Part shown: positions 26,185-35,049 of the stretch, piece by piece
Layout of the letters: every line of letters starts with the position of its first letter
Numbering within the stretch: the first letter of the stretch is position 1
NCBI RefSeq assembly: GCF_000235625.1
Contig: NZ_AGTR01000085.1
Span: 62,001-126,000 of the forward strand
Reading direction: 5' to 3'
Length of the DNA stretch: 64,000 nucleotides
Origin: Marinobacter manganoxydans MnI7-9
GTDB lineage: Bacteria; Pseudomonadota; Gammaproteobacteria; Pseudomonadales; Oleiphilaceae
Notes under the pieces: generated by a model
The model's database searches: none
Seen by the model: only the letters and a program-made list of their open reading frames with translations
Told to the model about the DNA's origin: nothing
Program-made: the position numbers and the translations under genes

Positions 26185-28665
26185 ATGCTCCCTATTGATG
26201 CCATTCTTCCAGACCTGAAAGCGGCCCTGGAACGCACGACTACCGTACTTCTGCAGGCTCCGCCCGGTGCCGGTAAAACCACCCGTGTGCCTGCCGCCCT
26301 TCTGGATGCGCCCTGGCGCGGTGACGGCAAGATCCTGATGCTGGAGCCCCGTCGGCTTGCAGCTCGCTCTGCCGCCCGGTTCATGGCCCGGCAACTCAAT
26401 GAACAGCCCGGACAGACGGTAGGCTATCGCACAAGGCTGGATACCCGTGTGTCTGCGGCCACCCGGATCGAAGTCGTGACCGAAGGCATCCTGACCCGGC
26501 TGATCCAGGCGGATCCGATGCTGGAGGAGTACGCGGCGGTCATCTTTGATGAGTTCCATGAGCGCTCTTTGCAGGCGGATCTGGGCCTGGCCCTGGTGCG
26601 GGAATCGCAGCAGGCGTTGCGGGAGGATCTGCGGTTGCTGGTGATGTCCGCAACCCTGGATACCGGGCCGATTGCGCAAGTGCTTGGAGACGTTCCCGTA
26701 ATAACCAGTGAAGGACGGGCGTTTCCGGTCGATGTTCATTACCGGCCGTTGCCGCGCAGTGGCCGCATGGTGGATCAGGTTACCGCTGTGGTTCGGGAGG
26801 CATTGGCTGATCAAAGCGGCTCACTGCTGGTGTTTCTGCCCGGTGTGGGTGAGATACGTCGGGTTGAGCAACAGCTCCGTGCAAACCTGCCGGACCGGGT
26901 GATACTTGCTCCACTATACGGCAATCTGAAATCGGAGCAGCAGGACCAGGCAATCTCGCCGGCTCCCGAAGGCCAGCGCAAGGTGGTGTTGGCTACGGCT
27001 ATTGCCGAAACCAGTCTGACCATTGAAGGGGTTCGGGTTGTTATCGATTGCGGTCAGCAGCGTCGGGCCGTTTTTGATCCCAACAGTGGCATGACCCGCC
27101 TGGTCACTGGCCGGGTATCCAGGGCTTCTGCGGAACAGCGTAAAGGCCGGGCCGGCCGGATGGAGCCCGGGGTCTGTTATCGATTGTGGAGCGAATCGGA
27201 ACAGTTCGGATTGGCCGATTACACGCCGCCCGAAATTCTGAAGGCCGATCTGGCACCCTTGGTGCTGGAATTAGCCCAGTGGGGCGCGCGGGAAGCCGAT
27301 GCCGTCGCCTGGATTGATAAGCCCCCTGCCGCCCATTGGAGGCAGGCTGTGGCCCTCCTGCGGTGGCTCGATCTGCTCGATTCAGACGGAGCTATTACGG
27401 ACCACGGCAAAGCGGCCCGGGAGCTGGGTATACACCCGCGACTGGCGCATATGGTGCTGAAAGGCCGTTCTATAGGGCTCGGAGGCGCGGCTGCGGCCGT
27501 GGCCGCCTTGCTGGAAGAGCGTGATCTCCTGGGCCCCGGAACTGGTGCGGACATGCACGAGCGGGTTCGGGTGTTCTTCGGGGAACGGCGGGATCGCACG
27601 CTGGATGTCGCTCGCCTGAAGGCTGTACGCCAGTCGGCCCGGCGTCTTTCCGGGCCCGGGACGACTGAGGCAACACCGCCCTCGGAGACCGAAATCGGCC
27701 GATTGCTTGCCCTGGCCTATCCGGACCGTATTGCCAGGCGGCGATCGGATAAGGCGGCGAGGTATCAGCTCAGTAATGGCAAAGGTGCGGTACTGAGAGA
27801 GGATGATCCCCTGGCACGGCACGAGTGGCTGGTGGCGGCCGAGCTGGATGGCCAGGCCCGCGAAGCCACGATTTACCTGGCCGCGCCGGTGGACATTCCG
27901 GACCTGGAGCTCGACCTGGCTGACCACATACAGGAGATCGAAGAGGCACTGTGGGACGACAGCCAGGGTAAAATTCTGGCGCGGCGTGCGCGAAAACTGG
28001 GTGAACTCGTGCTTCAGGAAAAGCCGCTCGGCCGGGTGGATCCGGAACTGGTCCGGCAGGGGCTGCTCAGCGCGATTCGGAAGAAGGGCCTGGAAAGCCT
28101 GCCCTGGAGTGATGGCAGTCGCCAGTGGCGTGCCCGAATGAGGTTGCTCGCCAGAACCTTCCCGGATTCCGGCTGGCCGGACACCGATGACGCGGCGTTA
28201 CTGGATAGTCTCGAGGTTTGGCTGGGCCCGTTTCTGGTCGGCATGACCCGATGGTCCGATCTGGCCCGGATCGACTTGCTGGCGGCCCTTAACAGCCTGA
28301 TTGATTACCCGTCCCAGCAGCAGCTTCAGAGTCTGGCGCCAACACATCTGACCATACCGACCGGCCAGCGGGTGAGTCTGGATTACACCGCCGACAATGG
28401 CCCGGTGTTGGCGGCCAAGCTCCAGGCGCTGTTTGGCTGGAAAGAAACCCCTGCCGTTGCCGGTGGGCGGGTACCGGTGGTGCTTCATCTGTTGTCCCCC
28501 GCGCAACGGCCTCTGGCGGTCACCGCCGATCTGGCCAGTTTCTGGCGTAACGCCTACCCCGAGGTGCGCAAGGAAATTCGTGGGCGGTATCCCAAGCATC
28601 CCTGGCCGGAAGATCCGTTTACCGCCGAGGCTCAGCAGGGCACGAAAAAACGCCCAACTCGCTGA
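26185..28665 (+). CDS. hrpB: ATP-dependent helicase HrpB
   Basis: An 826-residue DEAH-type helicase. Motif I is PPGAGKTT (26-33), motif II lies in VIFDEFHERS, which is DEFH here, motif III is SATLD, and motif VI is AEQRKGRAGRMEPG. The HrpB C-terminal domain ends in RKEIRGRYPKHPWPEDP, a family hallmark. The cellular role is not well defined; it is probably RNA or RNA-protein remodelling. The final 47 nt overlap the convergent eIF-2B-like gene. The start is 22 nt after the SCO stop. Confidence 0.95.
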   Translation: MLPIDAILPDLKAALERTTTVLLQAPPGAGKTTRVPAALLDAPWRGDGKILMLEPRRLAARSAARFMARQLNEQPGQTVGYRTRLDTRVSAATRIEVVTEGILTRLIQADPMLEEYAAVIFDEFHERSLQADLGLALVRESQQALREDLRLLVMSATLDTGPIAQVLGDVPVITSEGRAFPVDVHYRPLPRSGRMVDQVTAVVREALADQSGSLLVFLPGVGEIRRVEQQLRANLPDRVILAPLYGNLKSEQQDQAISPAPEGQRKVVLATAIAETSLTIEGVRVVIDCGQQRRAVFDPNSGMTRLVTGRVSRASAEQRKGRAGRMEPGVCYRLWSESEQFGLADYTPPEILKADLAPLVLELAQWGAREADAVAWIDKPPAAHWRQAVALLRWLDLLDSDGAITDHGKAARELGIHPRLAHMVLKGRSIGLGGAAAAVAALLEERDLLGPGTGADMHERVRVFFGERRDRTLDVARLKAVRQSARRLSGPGTTEATPPSETEIGRLLALAYPDRIARRRSDKAARYQLSNGKGAVLREDDPLARHEWLVAAELDGQAREATIYLAAPVDIPDLELDLADHIQEIEEALWDDSQGKILARRARKLGELVLQEKPLGRVDPELVRQGLLSAIRKKGLESLPWSDGSRQWRARMRLLARTFPDSGWPDTDDAALLDSLEVWLGPFLVGMTRWSDLARIDLLAALNSLIDYPSQQQLQSLAPTHLTIPTGQRVSLDYTADNGPVLAAKLQALFGWKETPAVAGGRVPVVLHLLSPAQRPLAVTADLASFWRNAYPEVRKEIRGRYPKHPWPEDPFTAEAQQGTKKRPTR

Positions 28666-29473
28666 TGCGTTTGCTGACCAGCGCGTGTGGCACCCGCTCA
28701 AAGTAGATATTCCGTGGCGTTATCCAGTCTCCCGGCGGTGCGTTGAGTTCTTCCGCGGGCATTTCCTCGAGTTCAACCGACCCGGGGTCGGCGTCGCTGT
28801 TCCGGAAGCTGTCGGCAAGAACCCAGAGGGGCTTCCCGGCCGCATGGGCCGCCAGAGCCAACAAGTGTGTACCGCTTTTGTTGATAAAATGCCCATTGGA
28901 AAGCCAGGTATCGCACCCGGTGATCACCAGGTCAGCCTGGGGCACAAACAGCCCCATCTGCGCATCGGTGATCAAGGTGACGGGTATGGCTAGCTCGTTC
29001 AGCGCCCGTGCCAGGGAGTGGCCCTCGAAGCCCGGGCTGCTCTGGGTGCAGATGACAGAGAAGGCCTGGCGCTGTTCCGCCATGTTACGAAACAGCGCCA
29101 GTACCGCGGAGCTGGCGCTATGGGTCAGTATCACCGGCGACTCTGGCAGAAGATCGAGGGCTTGCCGGGCAATGGTTCCGGTGGCATTTTCCAGCTGGTC
29201 TCTGATGTCCATGACGGCCTGAAGGGCGACCTGAACATCACTGGAAAGACGCTGCTCGATCATGGCCAGTGCATTGCCAATCACGATCATGCTCGGGCGT
29301 GCCGCCCGGAGTTCTGCCAGTAGCCTCAGAAATGTCTCGCCCTCTGGCTCGACCTCGTCCAGGTAAGATAGCAGTTGATCGAGGGTGTTCATTGCCAGCT
29401 GTGTAGCGCCTGACCGGGAGTCCGCTTTCAGTGCGGCCAGAAGGGACTTTGCCCTCGCATCAAGTTCCTGCAT
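28619..29473 (-). CDS. eIF-2B alpha/beta/delta-related protein
   Basis: A 284-residue soluble protein. The second half has the Rossmann-like fold of the eIF-2B/ribose-1,5-bisphosphate isomerase family: VILTHSASSAVLALF, QSSPGFEGHSLARAL, LITDAQMGLFVPQADLVITGCD and INKSGTHLLALAAHAAGKPLWVLADS, ending with NIYFERVP. In bacteria such proteins are isomerases of sugar phosphates or methylthioribose-1-phosphate; the exact substrate cannot be told here, and the catalytic Cys/Asp pair may be CTQSSPG and GCD. It overlaps hrpB at the 3' end. Confidence 0.82.
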   Translation of the reverse strand: MQELDARAKSLLAALKADSRSGATQLAMNTLDQLLSYLDEVEPEGETFLRLLAELRAARPSMIVIGNALAMIEQRLSSDVQVALQAVMDIRDQLENATGTIARQALDLLPESPVILTHSASSAVLALFRNMAEQRQAFSVICTQSSPGFEGHSLARALNELAIPVTLITDAQMGLFVPQADLVITGCDTWLSNGHFINKSGTHLLALAAHAAGKPLWVLADSFRNSDADPGSVELEEMPAEELNAPPGDWITPRNIYFERVPHALVSKRISELGVFSCPAEPRR

Positions 29474-29614
29474 TCCGCTCTTCCGTGCTTATGTGCTGCT
29501 TCAAGGGTAGCACCTGTACGGTCTTTTCCTGATGTCTGGAGGTGAAAATAGCACTTGCCTGAATGTCAGCCCTGTATAAAATACGCGCAACTCAACCCCG
29601 AGTGCGCAGTATCC

Positions 29615-30433
29615 ATGCACCTTGTTTCCTTCGATATTTTCCGAACCCTGGGTTTTCCCGACACCACCGTCCTCAAGCCGGACCAGTTTTTGCGTCATAA
29701 AGAACTGTTGCGGGAAGCAGATTGGGTCCTGTTTCCAGAGTACTGGCAGTTAAATGCCCTGGTTCACGGTCTCAAGTGCCGGGTGTTTCCCAGCGAAGCC
29801 AGCTACCGCATCGGCCACGACAAAGTGGAGATGACCCGTGCATTCCAGACGGTGGCCCCGGAGCACACGCCCTGGACCATGATTGAGGCCAACGGCCCGG
29901 TGGAACGTGACATGATCTGGGATGCCATGGTGCATCCGTTCGTGGCAAAGCTTCCCAAGGCCAGCATGGGCGAAGGCGTCTGGCTGATTGAATCCCGCGA
30001 GGACTGGCGCCGCTACTGCGAACGCACCGACGTGCTCTACGGCCAGGAATACCTCCCTCTGGACCGGGATGCGCGAGTTGTGGTGGTTGGCGATCAGGTG
30101 CTGACGGCTTACTGGCGAACCCAGGCCGATCAGGGCTTCTACAACAATGTGGCCCGGGGTGGCCGCATTGACAACAGTCCGGTTCCCCCGGTGATGACGG
30201 ACCTGGCGTTGCGGCTGGCCAGGGATCTGGGTGTTGATCACGCAGGCTTTGATATTGCGCTGGTGGATGGCCACCCTTACGTACTGGAATTCAACCGGCT
30301 GTTCGGAAACAAGGGATTGGGCCAGGGCACGGAGCTCCAGGAGGCGATTCTCGGCTATCTCCGGGAACAGACCGAACCGGAAGACCCGGACGGCCCCACC
30401 GAACCACCGCCGATATGGCCGGTGGCGGTCTAG
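29615..30433 (+). CDS. ATP-grasp (RimK-like) protein
   Basis: A 272-residue protein from ATG 29615 (MHLVSFDIFRTLG); the longer frame begins in the promoter region. ATP-grasp features are HPFVAKLPKASMGEGVWLI, with the ATP-binding Lys and Gly loop, and VYLYGQEYLP-like LYGQEYLPLDRDARVVVVGD. The metal-binding end is DHAGFDIALVDGHPYVLEFNRLFGNKG, in which Glu-x-Asn is the conserved pair. The likely reaction is ATP-dependent ligation of a carboxylate to an amine; the substrate is unknown. It stands alone, divergent from the eIF-2B-like gene and upstream of ornithine decarboxylase. Confidence 0.8.
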   Translation: MHLVSFDIFRTLGFPDTTVLKPDQFLRHKELLREADWVLFPEYWQLNALVHGLKCRVFPSEASYRIGHDKVEMTRAFQTVAPEHTPWTMIEANGPVERDMIWDAMVHPFVAKLPKASMGEGVWLIESREDWRRYCERTDVLYGQEYLPLDRDARVVVVGDQVLTAYWRTQADQGFYNNVARGGRIDNSPVPPVMTDLALRLARDLGVDHAGFDIALVDGHPYVLEFNRLFGNKGLGQGTELQEAILGYLREQTEPEDPDGPTEPPPIWPVAV

Positions 30434-30472
30434 GAATTCCCGCCAGAATTCATGCCAGTGGCGTTGCCAGTA

Positions 30473-30500
30473 TTGCCCATTACTTATGGGTAGATATGCT
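30473..30500 (+). promoter_or_regulatory. Candidate sigma-70 promoter of the ornithine decarboxylase leader
   Basis: TTGCCC (30473-30478) and TATGCT (30495-30500) with a 16-bp spacer. A start near 30507 would give a 105-nt leader that contains two hairpins, the second a terminator. Confidence 0.4.
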
Positions 30501-30545
30501 CATATCCGGGCCCTCAAAAAAGCCCGATGATCGCGCTATCTAACG

Positions 30546-30577
30546 GGTGCTGCAGCGTTGCTGTAGTGCCTTTTTTT
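30546..30577 (+). terminator. Intrinsic terminator 34 nt before the ornithine decarboxylase start
   Basis: A 10-bp stem (30546-30555 with 30561-30570, three G-U pairs) with loop CGTTG is followed by seven T residues (30571-30577). A smaller hairpin, CGGGC/GCCCG, sits at 30507-30526. The space from the T run to the ATG is too short for a separate promoter, so it may be an attenuator, not only the end of the upstream transcript. Confidence 0.6.
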
Positions 30578-30611
30578 ATGCCTGTTTGCCCTGTGGAGGG
30601 ACACACCACCC

Positions 30612-31787
30612 ATGACCGAAGCCGCTAACGCCAATATCGCCGATTACTACGAAGCCGACACGTTCAAGCGCATCAAGGACTTTGCCGACGGCAAGGAAAC
30701 TCCGTTTGTGGTGATCGACACCGCAACGATTGACCGTCAGTACGACGAGCTGGTCGAGGGTTTCCCCTACGCCAAGGTTTACTATGCGGTGAAAGCCAAC
30801 CCGGCCCCGCAGATCCTGACCATGCTGCGCGACAAGGGTGCCTCTTTCGATATCGCGTCGGTTTACGAGCTGGACAAGGTGATGGCCCTGGGTGTGACCG
30901 GTGAGCGGATCAGCTACGGCAATACCATCAAGAAGGCGAAGGACATTCGCACCTTCTACGAGAAAGGCGTTCGTATGTTTGCCACCGACTCGGAGGCAGA
31001 CCTTCGCAACATCGCCAAGGCGGCCCCGGGCTCGAAAGTGTATGTGCGTATCCTGACCGAAGGTACCCTGACGGCAGACTGGCCGCTGTCCCGCAAGTTC
31101 GGCTGCCAGACCGACATGGCCATGGACCTGCTGATCCTTGCCCGTGACCTGGGTCTGGTGCCCTACGGCGTGTCGTTTCACGTCGGTTCCCAGCAGCGCG
31201 AGATTGGCGCCTGGGATGCGGCCCTGAACAAGGTGAAGGTGATTTTCGAGCGTCTGAAGGAAGAAGACGGTATCGAGCTTAAGATGATCAACATGGGCGG
31301 TGGTTTCCCGGCCAACTACATCACTCGCACCAATGAGCTGAAGGTGTACGCCGAGGAGATTGCCCGCTTCCTGCACGAGGACTTTGGTGCGGAGCTGCCG
31401 GAGATCATCATCGAGCCGGGCCGATCGCTGATTTCCAACGCCGGTGTTCTGGTGAGCGAGGTGGTTCTGATTTCCCGGAAATCCCGTACTGCCCTGCATC
31501 GCTGGGTGTTTACCGATGTGGGCAAGTTTTCAGGCCTGATCGAGACCCTGGATGAGGCGATCAAGTTTCCGATCTGGACTGAGAAGGCGGGCGAAGGCGA
31601 GGACTGTGTGATTGCCGGGCCGACCTGTGACAGTGCCGATATCATGTATGAGCATCACAAGTATCCGTTGCCGTTGAATCTGGCGATTGGGGATCGGATG
31701 TATTGGCTGTCTACCGGAGCCTATACGACGACCTACAGTGCCATTGAGTTTAATGGGTTTCCTCCGTTGAAGGACTATTACATCTGA
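30612..31787 (+). CDS. speC: Ornithine decarboxylase (fold-type III PLP enzyme)
   Basis: A 391-residue enzyme that makes putrescine from ornithine. It belongs to the eukaryotic-type, alanine-racemase-fold family, as does the pseudomonad SpeC. The PLP lysine is K61 in YYAVKANP. The phosphate-binding loop is in MINMGGGFPANY, IEPGRSL contacts PLP, and the second-subunit active-site Cys is C339 in GPTCDSADIMYE. Some homologues also use lysine. GGAGGG lies 11 nt before the ATG. The leader carries a terminator (30546-30577). A family B palindrome follows the stop codon. Confidence 0.93.
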   Translation: MTEAANANIADYYEADTFKRIKDFADGKETPFVVIDTATIDRQYDELVEGFPYAKVYYAVKANPAPQILTMLRDKGASFDIASVYELDKVMALGVTGERISYGNTIKKAKDIRTFYEKGVRMFATDSEADLRNIAKAAPGSKVYVRILTEGTLTADWPLSRKFGCQTDMAMDLLILARDLGLVPYGVSFHVGSQQREIGAWDAALNKVKVIFERLKEEDGIELKMINMGGGFPANYITRTNELKVYAEEIARFLHEDFGAELPEIIIEPGRSLISNAGVLVSEVVLISRKSRTALHRWVFTDVGKFSGLIETLDEAIKFPIWTEKAGEGEDCVIAGPTCDSADIMYEHHKYPLPLNLAIGDRMYWLSTGAYTTTYSAIEFNGFPPLKDYYI

Positions 31788-31808
31788 CCCTGTATTAGTT
31801 CGGAGTCT

Positions 31809-31903
31809 GGCCGCGGGGCGGGGGTGTCCTTTCCTCTGGGAAAAACAACTCGCTTTGCTCAGACATTTTTTCCCGGCGGAAAGGACACCCCCGCCCCACG
31901 GCC
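31809..31903. repeat. Long intergenic palindrome, family B copy 3
   Basis: Between the convergent ornithine decarboxylase and MFS genes. Arms 31809-31834 and 31878-31903 match at 25 of 26 positions, and an inner GGGAAAAA/TTTTTTCCC pair surrounds the core AACTCGCTTTGCTCAGACAT (31847-31866). The core and inner pair are nearly those of copy 1, yet the outer arms are entirely different. It may serve as a bidirectional terminator. Confidence 0.88.
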
Positions 31904-31957
31904 GTTCCGGCTGGATACGGGGAGTCCGCGAAGGGAAAATTGGTATTCAGAGAAGGA

Positions 31958-33166
31958 TCAGCTTCCGGGCTGGTCCTTTTTTCGTTCCAGGTTCAGGGTA
32001 AAGGCCAGGGGCAAGACCAGCAGGCCGTAGGTGATCATCAGCATCAGGGCGTGGCGGGCATCGCCGGTCCAGTCGGCGACGACACCGCCAAGCATGGGCA
32101 CGCAAAAAGCGACGGTGTAACCGACCAGAAAGGTGCCGGCGGAGAGGCGGCCAGTTTCGGCGGCGGAGACCACCAGCGGGGGTATCGCTACGAGCAGGAT
32201 CAGGAGCATGCCGGCGACCAGGCTCATGAGAGTGGCGCTGACGATGGACCACCAGCCGGTAAGCATGACCGCGCCAATGGCGCCGAGCAGGCTGATGCTG
32301 GCCAGGGTGGCGATGACGCCACGACGCCCGACCCAGTAGCGCGCCATTTTCAGCATGATCAGGGAGGCGAAGACCTGGGCAAGGTTGTACCAGAACAGGG
32401 CATCCGGCAGTTTGTCGAACTGGCCCTGATGCTGCAGCAGGTTGCCCATGTACGCGTTGAGGCCAAAAAACAGCGAGCCGGAGAGGCCGAGCAGTAGACC
32501 GATTCTCAGGGTCAAGGGGTTATGCCAGTCCGGTAGCCAGGCTACTTTTCGCACCGGTTTAGCCCGGTCCCGTTTGGGCAGGAACAGGGCTGCGGCAACC
32601 AGCAGCGCCGGGAGTGACCAGGCCACCAGGGTGGCGCGCCAGCTGTTGTCTAGCAGGGGCATGAGCACAGGCAGCGTGATGCCGGCACCGATGAACTCAC
32701 CCATCAGCATGCCGTTCATGTAGATCGCCGAGCCTAACGCGAGGTGGTGGGGTTCCAGCCACCGGGGCAGTAGTGCCGGCAGTGATGGTTGCATCATGGA
32801 GACGCCGATGCCCATGACGGCACTGGCAATCATCAGGGTCAGGGTGTCGGGCATCAGGCCGCGCCCGGCGGAGCCGATCACCATAATCACCATGGCCAGA
32901 GCCAGGGTATTGCGGGGGCCAATCCGGGCAATGGCCAGTGAGCCGGGCATGGAGCCGATGGCCAGCATCAGGATGGGCAGGGTGGTCAGGGCGCCGGTGA
33001 GTGCCTGGGTGAGTGCCAGTTCGTTGCTGATGAAAGGCGCCAGGGGCGGCGCGACCAGTACCGGTATCCGCAGGTAAACGCCGGCCAGCCAAAGCAACAC
33101 CGCCACCGGCAGCAGCTTCGCTGGCGGTGGCGGTGTGGTCGCGGCCTGGTGTTCAGCCACGGGCAA
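31958..33166 (-). CDS. MFS transporter of the CynX/NimT type
   Basis: A 402-residue, 12-helix transporter. The best start is TTG 33166 or GTG 33160. The sequence LLPVAVLLWLAGVYLRIPVLVAPPLAPFISNEL is like the first helix of cyanate/nitroimidazole-type (CynX/NimT) carriers, and GSMPGSLAIARIGPRNTLAL fits the loop between helices 2 and 3. It lies 6 nt after ectC, so the two form an operon. Transport of ectoine or a related ligand is an attractive guess; nothing in the sequence proves it. Confidence 0.85.
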   Translation of the reverse strand: MPVAEHQAATTPPPPAKLLPVAVLLWLAGVYLRIPVLVAPPLAPFISNELALTQALTGALTTLPILMLAIGSMPGSLAIARIGPRNTLALAMVIMVIGSAGRGLMPDTLTLMIASAVMGIGVSMMQPSLPALLPRWLEPHHLALGSAIYMNGMLMGEFIGAGITLPVLMPLLDNSWRATLVAWSLPALLVAAALFLPKRDRAKPVRKVAWLPDWHNPLTLRIGLLLGLSGSLFFGLNAYMGNLLQHQGQFDKLPDALFWYNLAQVFASLIMLKMARYWVGRRGVIATLASISLLGAIGAVMLTGWWSIVSATLMSLVAGMLLILLVAIPPLVVSAAETGRLSAGTFLVGYTVAFCVPMLGGVVADWTGDARHALMLMITYGLLVLPLAFTLNLERKKDQPGS

Positions 33167-33172
33167 GACGAT

Positions 33173-33568
33173 TCAGTCTTCGCTGGTGTCCGGCAGGTAG
33201 GCTCCGTCTTCGTCGTGGACTTCACGGCCGGTAACCGGTGGATTGAAGGCACAGATCAGTCGCATGTCCTCGGTGCCACCGTACAGGGTGTGCTGGTCAT
33301 GCTTGTCGAGTGCGTACAGGGTTCCGTCAGTGATCTCGTGGGTTTCACCGGTGGCCTTGTCCAGGATCTTGCCGTTGCCGGCAACGCAATAGACGGCTTC
33401 CAGGTGATGCTTGTACCAGAGGTTCAACTCGGCCCCGGCAGGGATGATGGTCTCGTGGAAGGAAAAGCCCATGCCGTCTTTCTTGAGCAGCATGCGGCGG
33501 CTTGTCCACCCTGGTCCGGTGACTTCCCGCTCGGTACCGATAATGTCTTGCACTCGTACGATTTTCAT
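33173..33568 (-). CDS. ectC: Ectoine synthase EctC, solitary
   Basis: A 131-residue cupin (133 if the ATG at 33574 is used) that closes N-gamma-acetyl-diaminobutyrate to ectoine. The family core is present: [54 protein letters not shown], and [31 protein letters not shown]. The metal-binding Glu, Tyr and His are in EAVYC and DQHTLYGG. No ectA, ectB or ask is adjacent, whereas the usual order is ectABC. It overlaps no gene and is coupled to the MFS transporter gene. GGAA precedes the start, and a TATACT box lies about 40 nt upstream in the end of the DUF3482 gene. Confidence 0.92.
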   Translation of the reverse strand: MKIVRVQDIIGTEREVTGPGWTSRRMLLKKDGMGFSFHETIIPAGAELNLWYKHHLEAVYCVAGNGKILDKATGETHEITDGTLYALDKHDQHTLYGGTEDMRLICAFNPPVTGREVHDEDGAYLPDTSED

Positions 33569-33618
33569 GAGCATTCCTCATTGTGTGATGGAATAGCCTT
33601 TTAGTATAAACATCCCTT

Positions 33619-35049
33619 TCAGGTGCGGTTCAACCGCCAATCGTCGTAAACGGCCATGGCCTGTTCGAGCGAGGTGGCGAATCTTTCCCGCTGCCGTTCA
33701 TCCAGGGGGCGCCGTTTCCGGCACTTGTCGAAGGCTTTCTGAATTTCCTGTCGGCTCGATTTTTCAAGTCGCTCGAGCCAGTGATGGTCTGCTGGCTCAA
33801 GGTCCAGCAGGTCGCGACCAGCGTGATTCCGATGGGAGATATGCCACCAGTGATCCACGGCCCTTCCCAATACAACATAGCCGAACTGGCTGTCCTGTAC
33901 AGGACCGAAGGTGGCTGTTTTCAATCCGTCCCTGAGCACGCCGATACTCAGCGCCGGCAAGGCCAGCCGATCGCCGTAGAAATAGCTGCCGGCAGCACCG
34001 ATCAAACCGCCCACCAGAGCACCGGTTCCAAGGGAGGAGCCGAAGGTCAGCGCGTCGATTCCGGCGCCACTGACGGCGCCCGCGCCGAAGCCGGCGGTGG
34101 CCAGGTAGCGCTTGCTGACCGCCCAGGCTTTGCGGCTGTCTTCCGAGAACAGGTCGTGTTCGCTGTGCCACTCCAGTTCGGCTTCCTGGCGACGGATGCG
34201 CTGGTGCTGATAAAGATGTTCGATATCCACGCGCAGGGTCTGTTCCCGCTTGCGCTGGTGACGATACCAACGTTCCCGCAGCTGTTCGGCCAGGGAGCCG
34301 TCACTGGTTTCTGCAGCCTGGCCGGCGGTAAGCGTCCGTTTTTCCTGGTAGGACATCATGCTCTCAAGTGTCCTGGCGATCAGTACTGCGGCCTGATGGC
34401 GGCGCTGCTGCCGCTGGGCGGACAGGTAGTGAGTGGCCTGTTCCAGTGGTGTTTCCCAGTCCGGCTCCAGTTGTCCGAAAGCCCGTAAAAGGCCCAGATG
34501 TTGCTCGAATGGGGCGCGAACAGCGTCGAAACGGCGGACAACCTGAAAGAACTGGCCCAGCGCGGCCTGCCAGGTATCACTGTAGTCGTCGGCACCGATG
34601 CTGTTGATCAGGGCCAGGCTCGGGCGGCCGGTCCAGCGCAGGATGGTCATTTCTGCCTCGTGCTCTGCGCTGTAGGGCACCGAGCCGTCCACCACGTAGA
34701 TGATCCCGGCGCCTTCAATCAGCGGTCTGAGAAGCTCACATTCATCGGTGAATCGGCCGTCCCCCTCATGCTGTGCCACAAAGGCTTTGACGGTGTCTGC
34801 GTGATCAGAGACGGAGACACTGTGAGCTTCCAGCCACTCCATTACCCGTCTCGGCCGCTGGAATCCGGGCGTGTCGACCAGAGTGTAGAGGGTCTGGCCG
34901 TCCACCTTCAGCGGGTAAGCCTGATGCCTGCGTGTGGTGCCGGGTTCCAGGGCAATGGCAATGGCATCGTTCTGGGACAGGGTCGCCACCACGCTGGATT
35001 TACCCTTGTTCGGGTGTCCGACGACCGCAAACGTGGGTATCTGAGTCAT
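33619..35049 (-). CDS. DUF3482 GTPase
   Basis: A 476-residue GTP-binding protein. The G1 loop is GHPNKGKSS (residues 11-19), G3 is DTPG, and G2 is a Thr in the PGTTRR element. After the ~210-residue G domain there is a long helical middle region with QQRRHQAAVLIARTLESMMSY, then a glycine-rich hydrophobic stretch (AGFGAGAVSGAGIDALTFGSSLGTGALVGGLIGAAGSYFYG) that may enter the membrane. Function is unknown. Its start overlaps the DUF2868 stop in ATGA. Confidence 0.88.
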   Translation of the reverse strand: MTQIPTFAVVGHPNKGKSSVVATLSQNDAIAIALEPGTTRRHQAYPLKVDGQTLYTLVDTPGFQRPRRVMEWLEAHSVSVSDHADTVKAFVAQHEGDGRFTDECELLRPLIEGAGIIYVVDGSVPYSAEHEAEMTILRWTGRPSLALINSIGADDYSDTWQAALGQFFQVVRRFDAVRAPFEQHLGLLRAFGQLEPDWETPLEQATHYLSAQRQQRRHQAAVLIARTLESMMSYQEKRTLTAGQAAETSDGSLAEQLRERWYRHQRKREQTLRVDIEHLYQHQRIRRQEAELEWHSEHDLFSEDSRKAWAVSKRYLATAGFGAGAVSGAGIDALTFGSSLGTGALVGGLIGAAGSYFYGDRLALPALSIGVLRDGLKTATFGPVQDSQFGYVVLGRAVDHWWHISHRNHAGRDLLDLEPADHHWLERLEKSSRQEIQKAFDKCRKRRPLDERQRERFATSLEQAMAVYDDWRLNRT

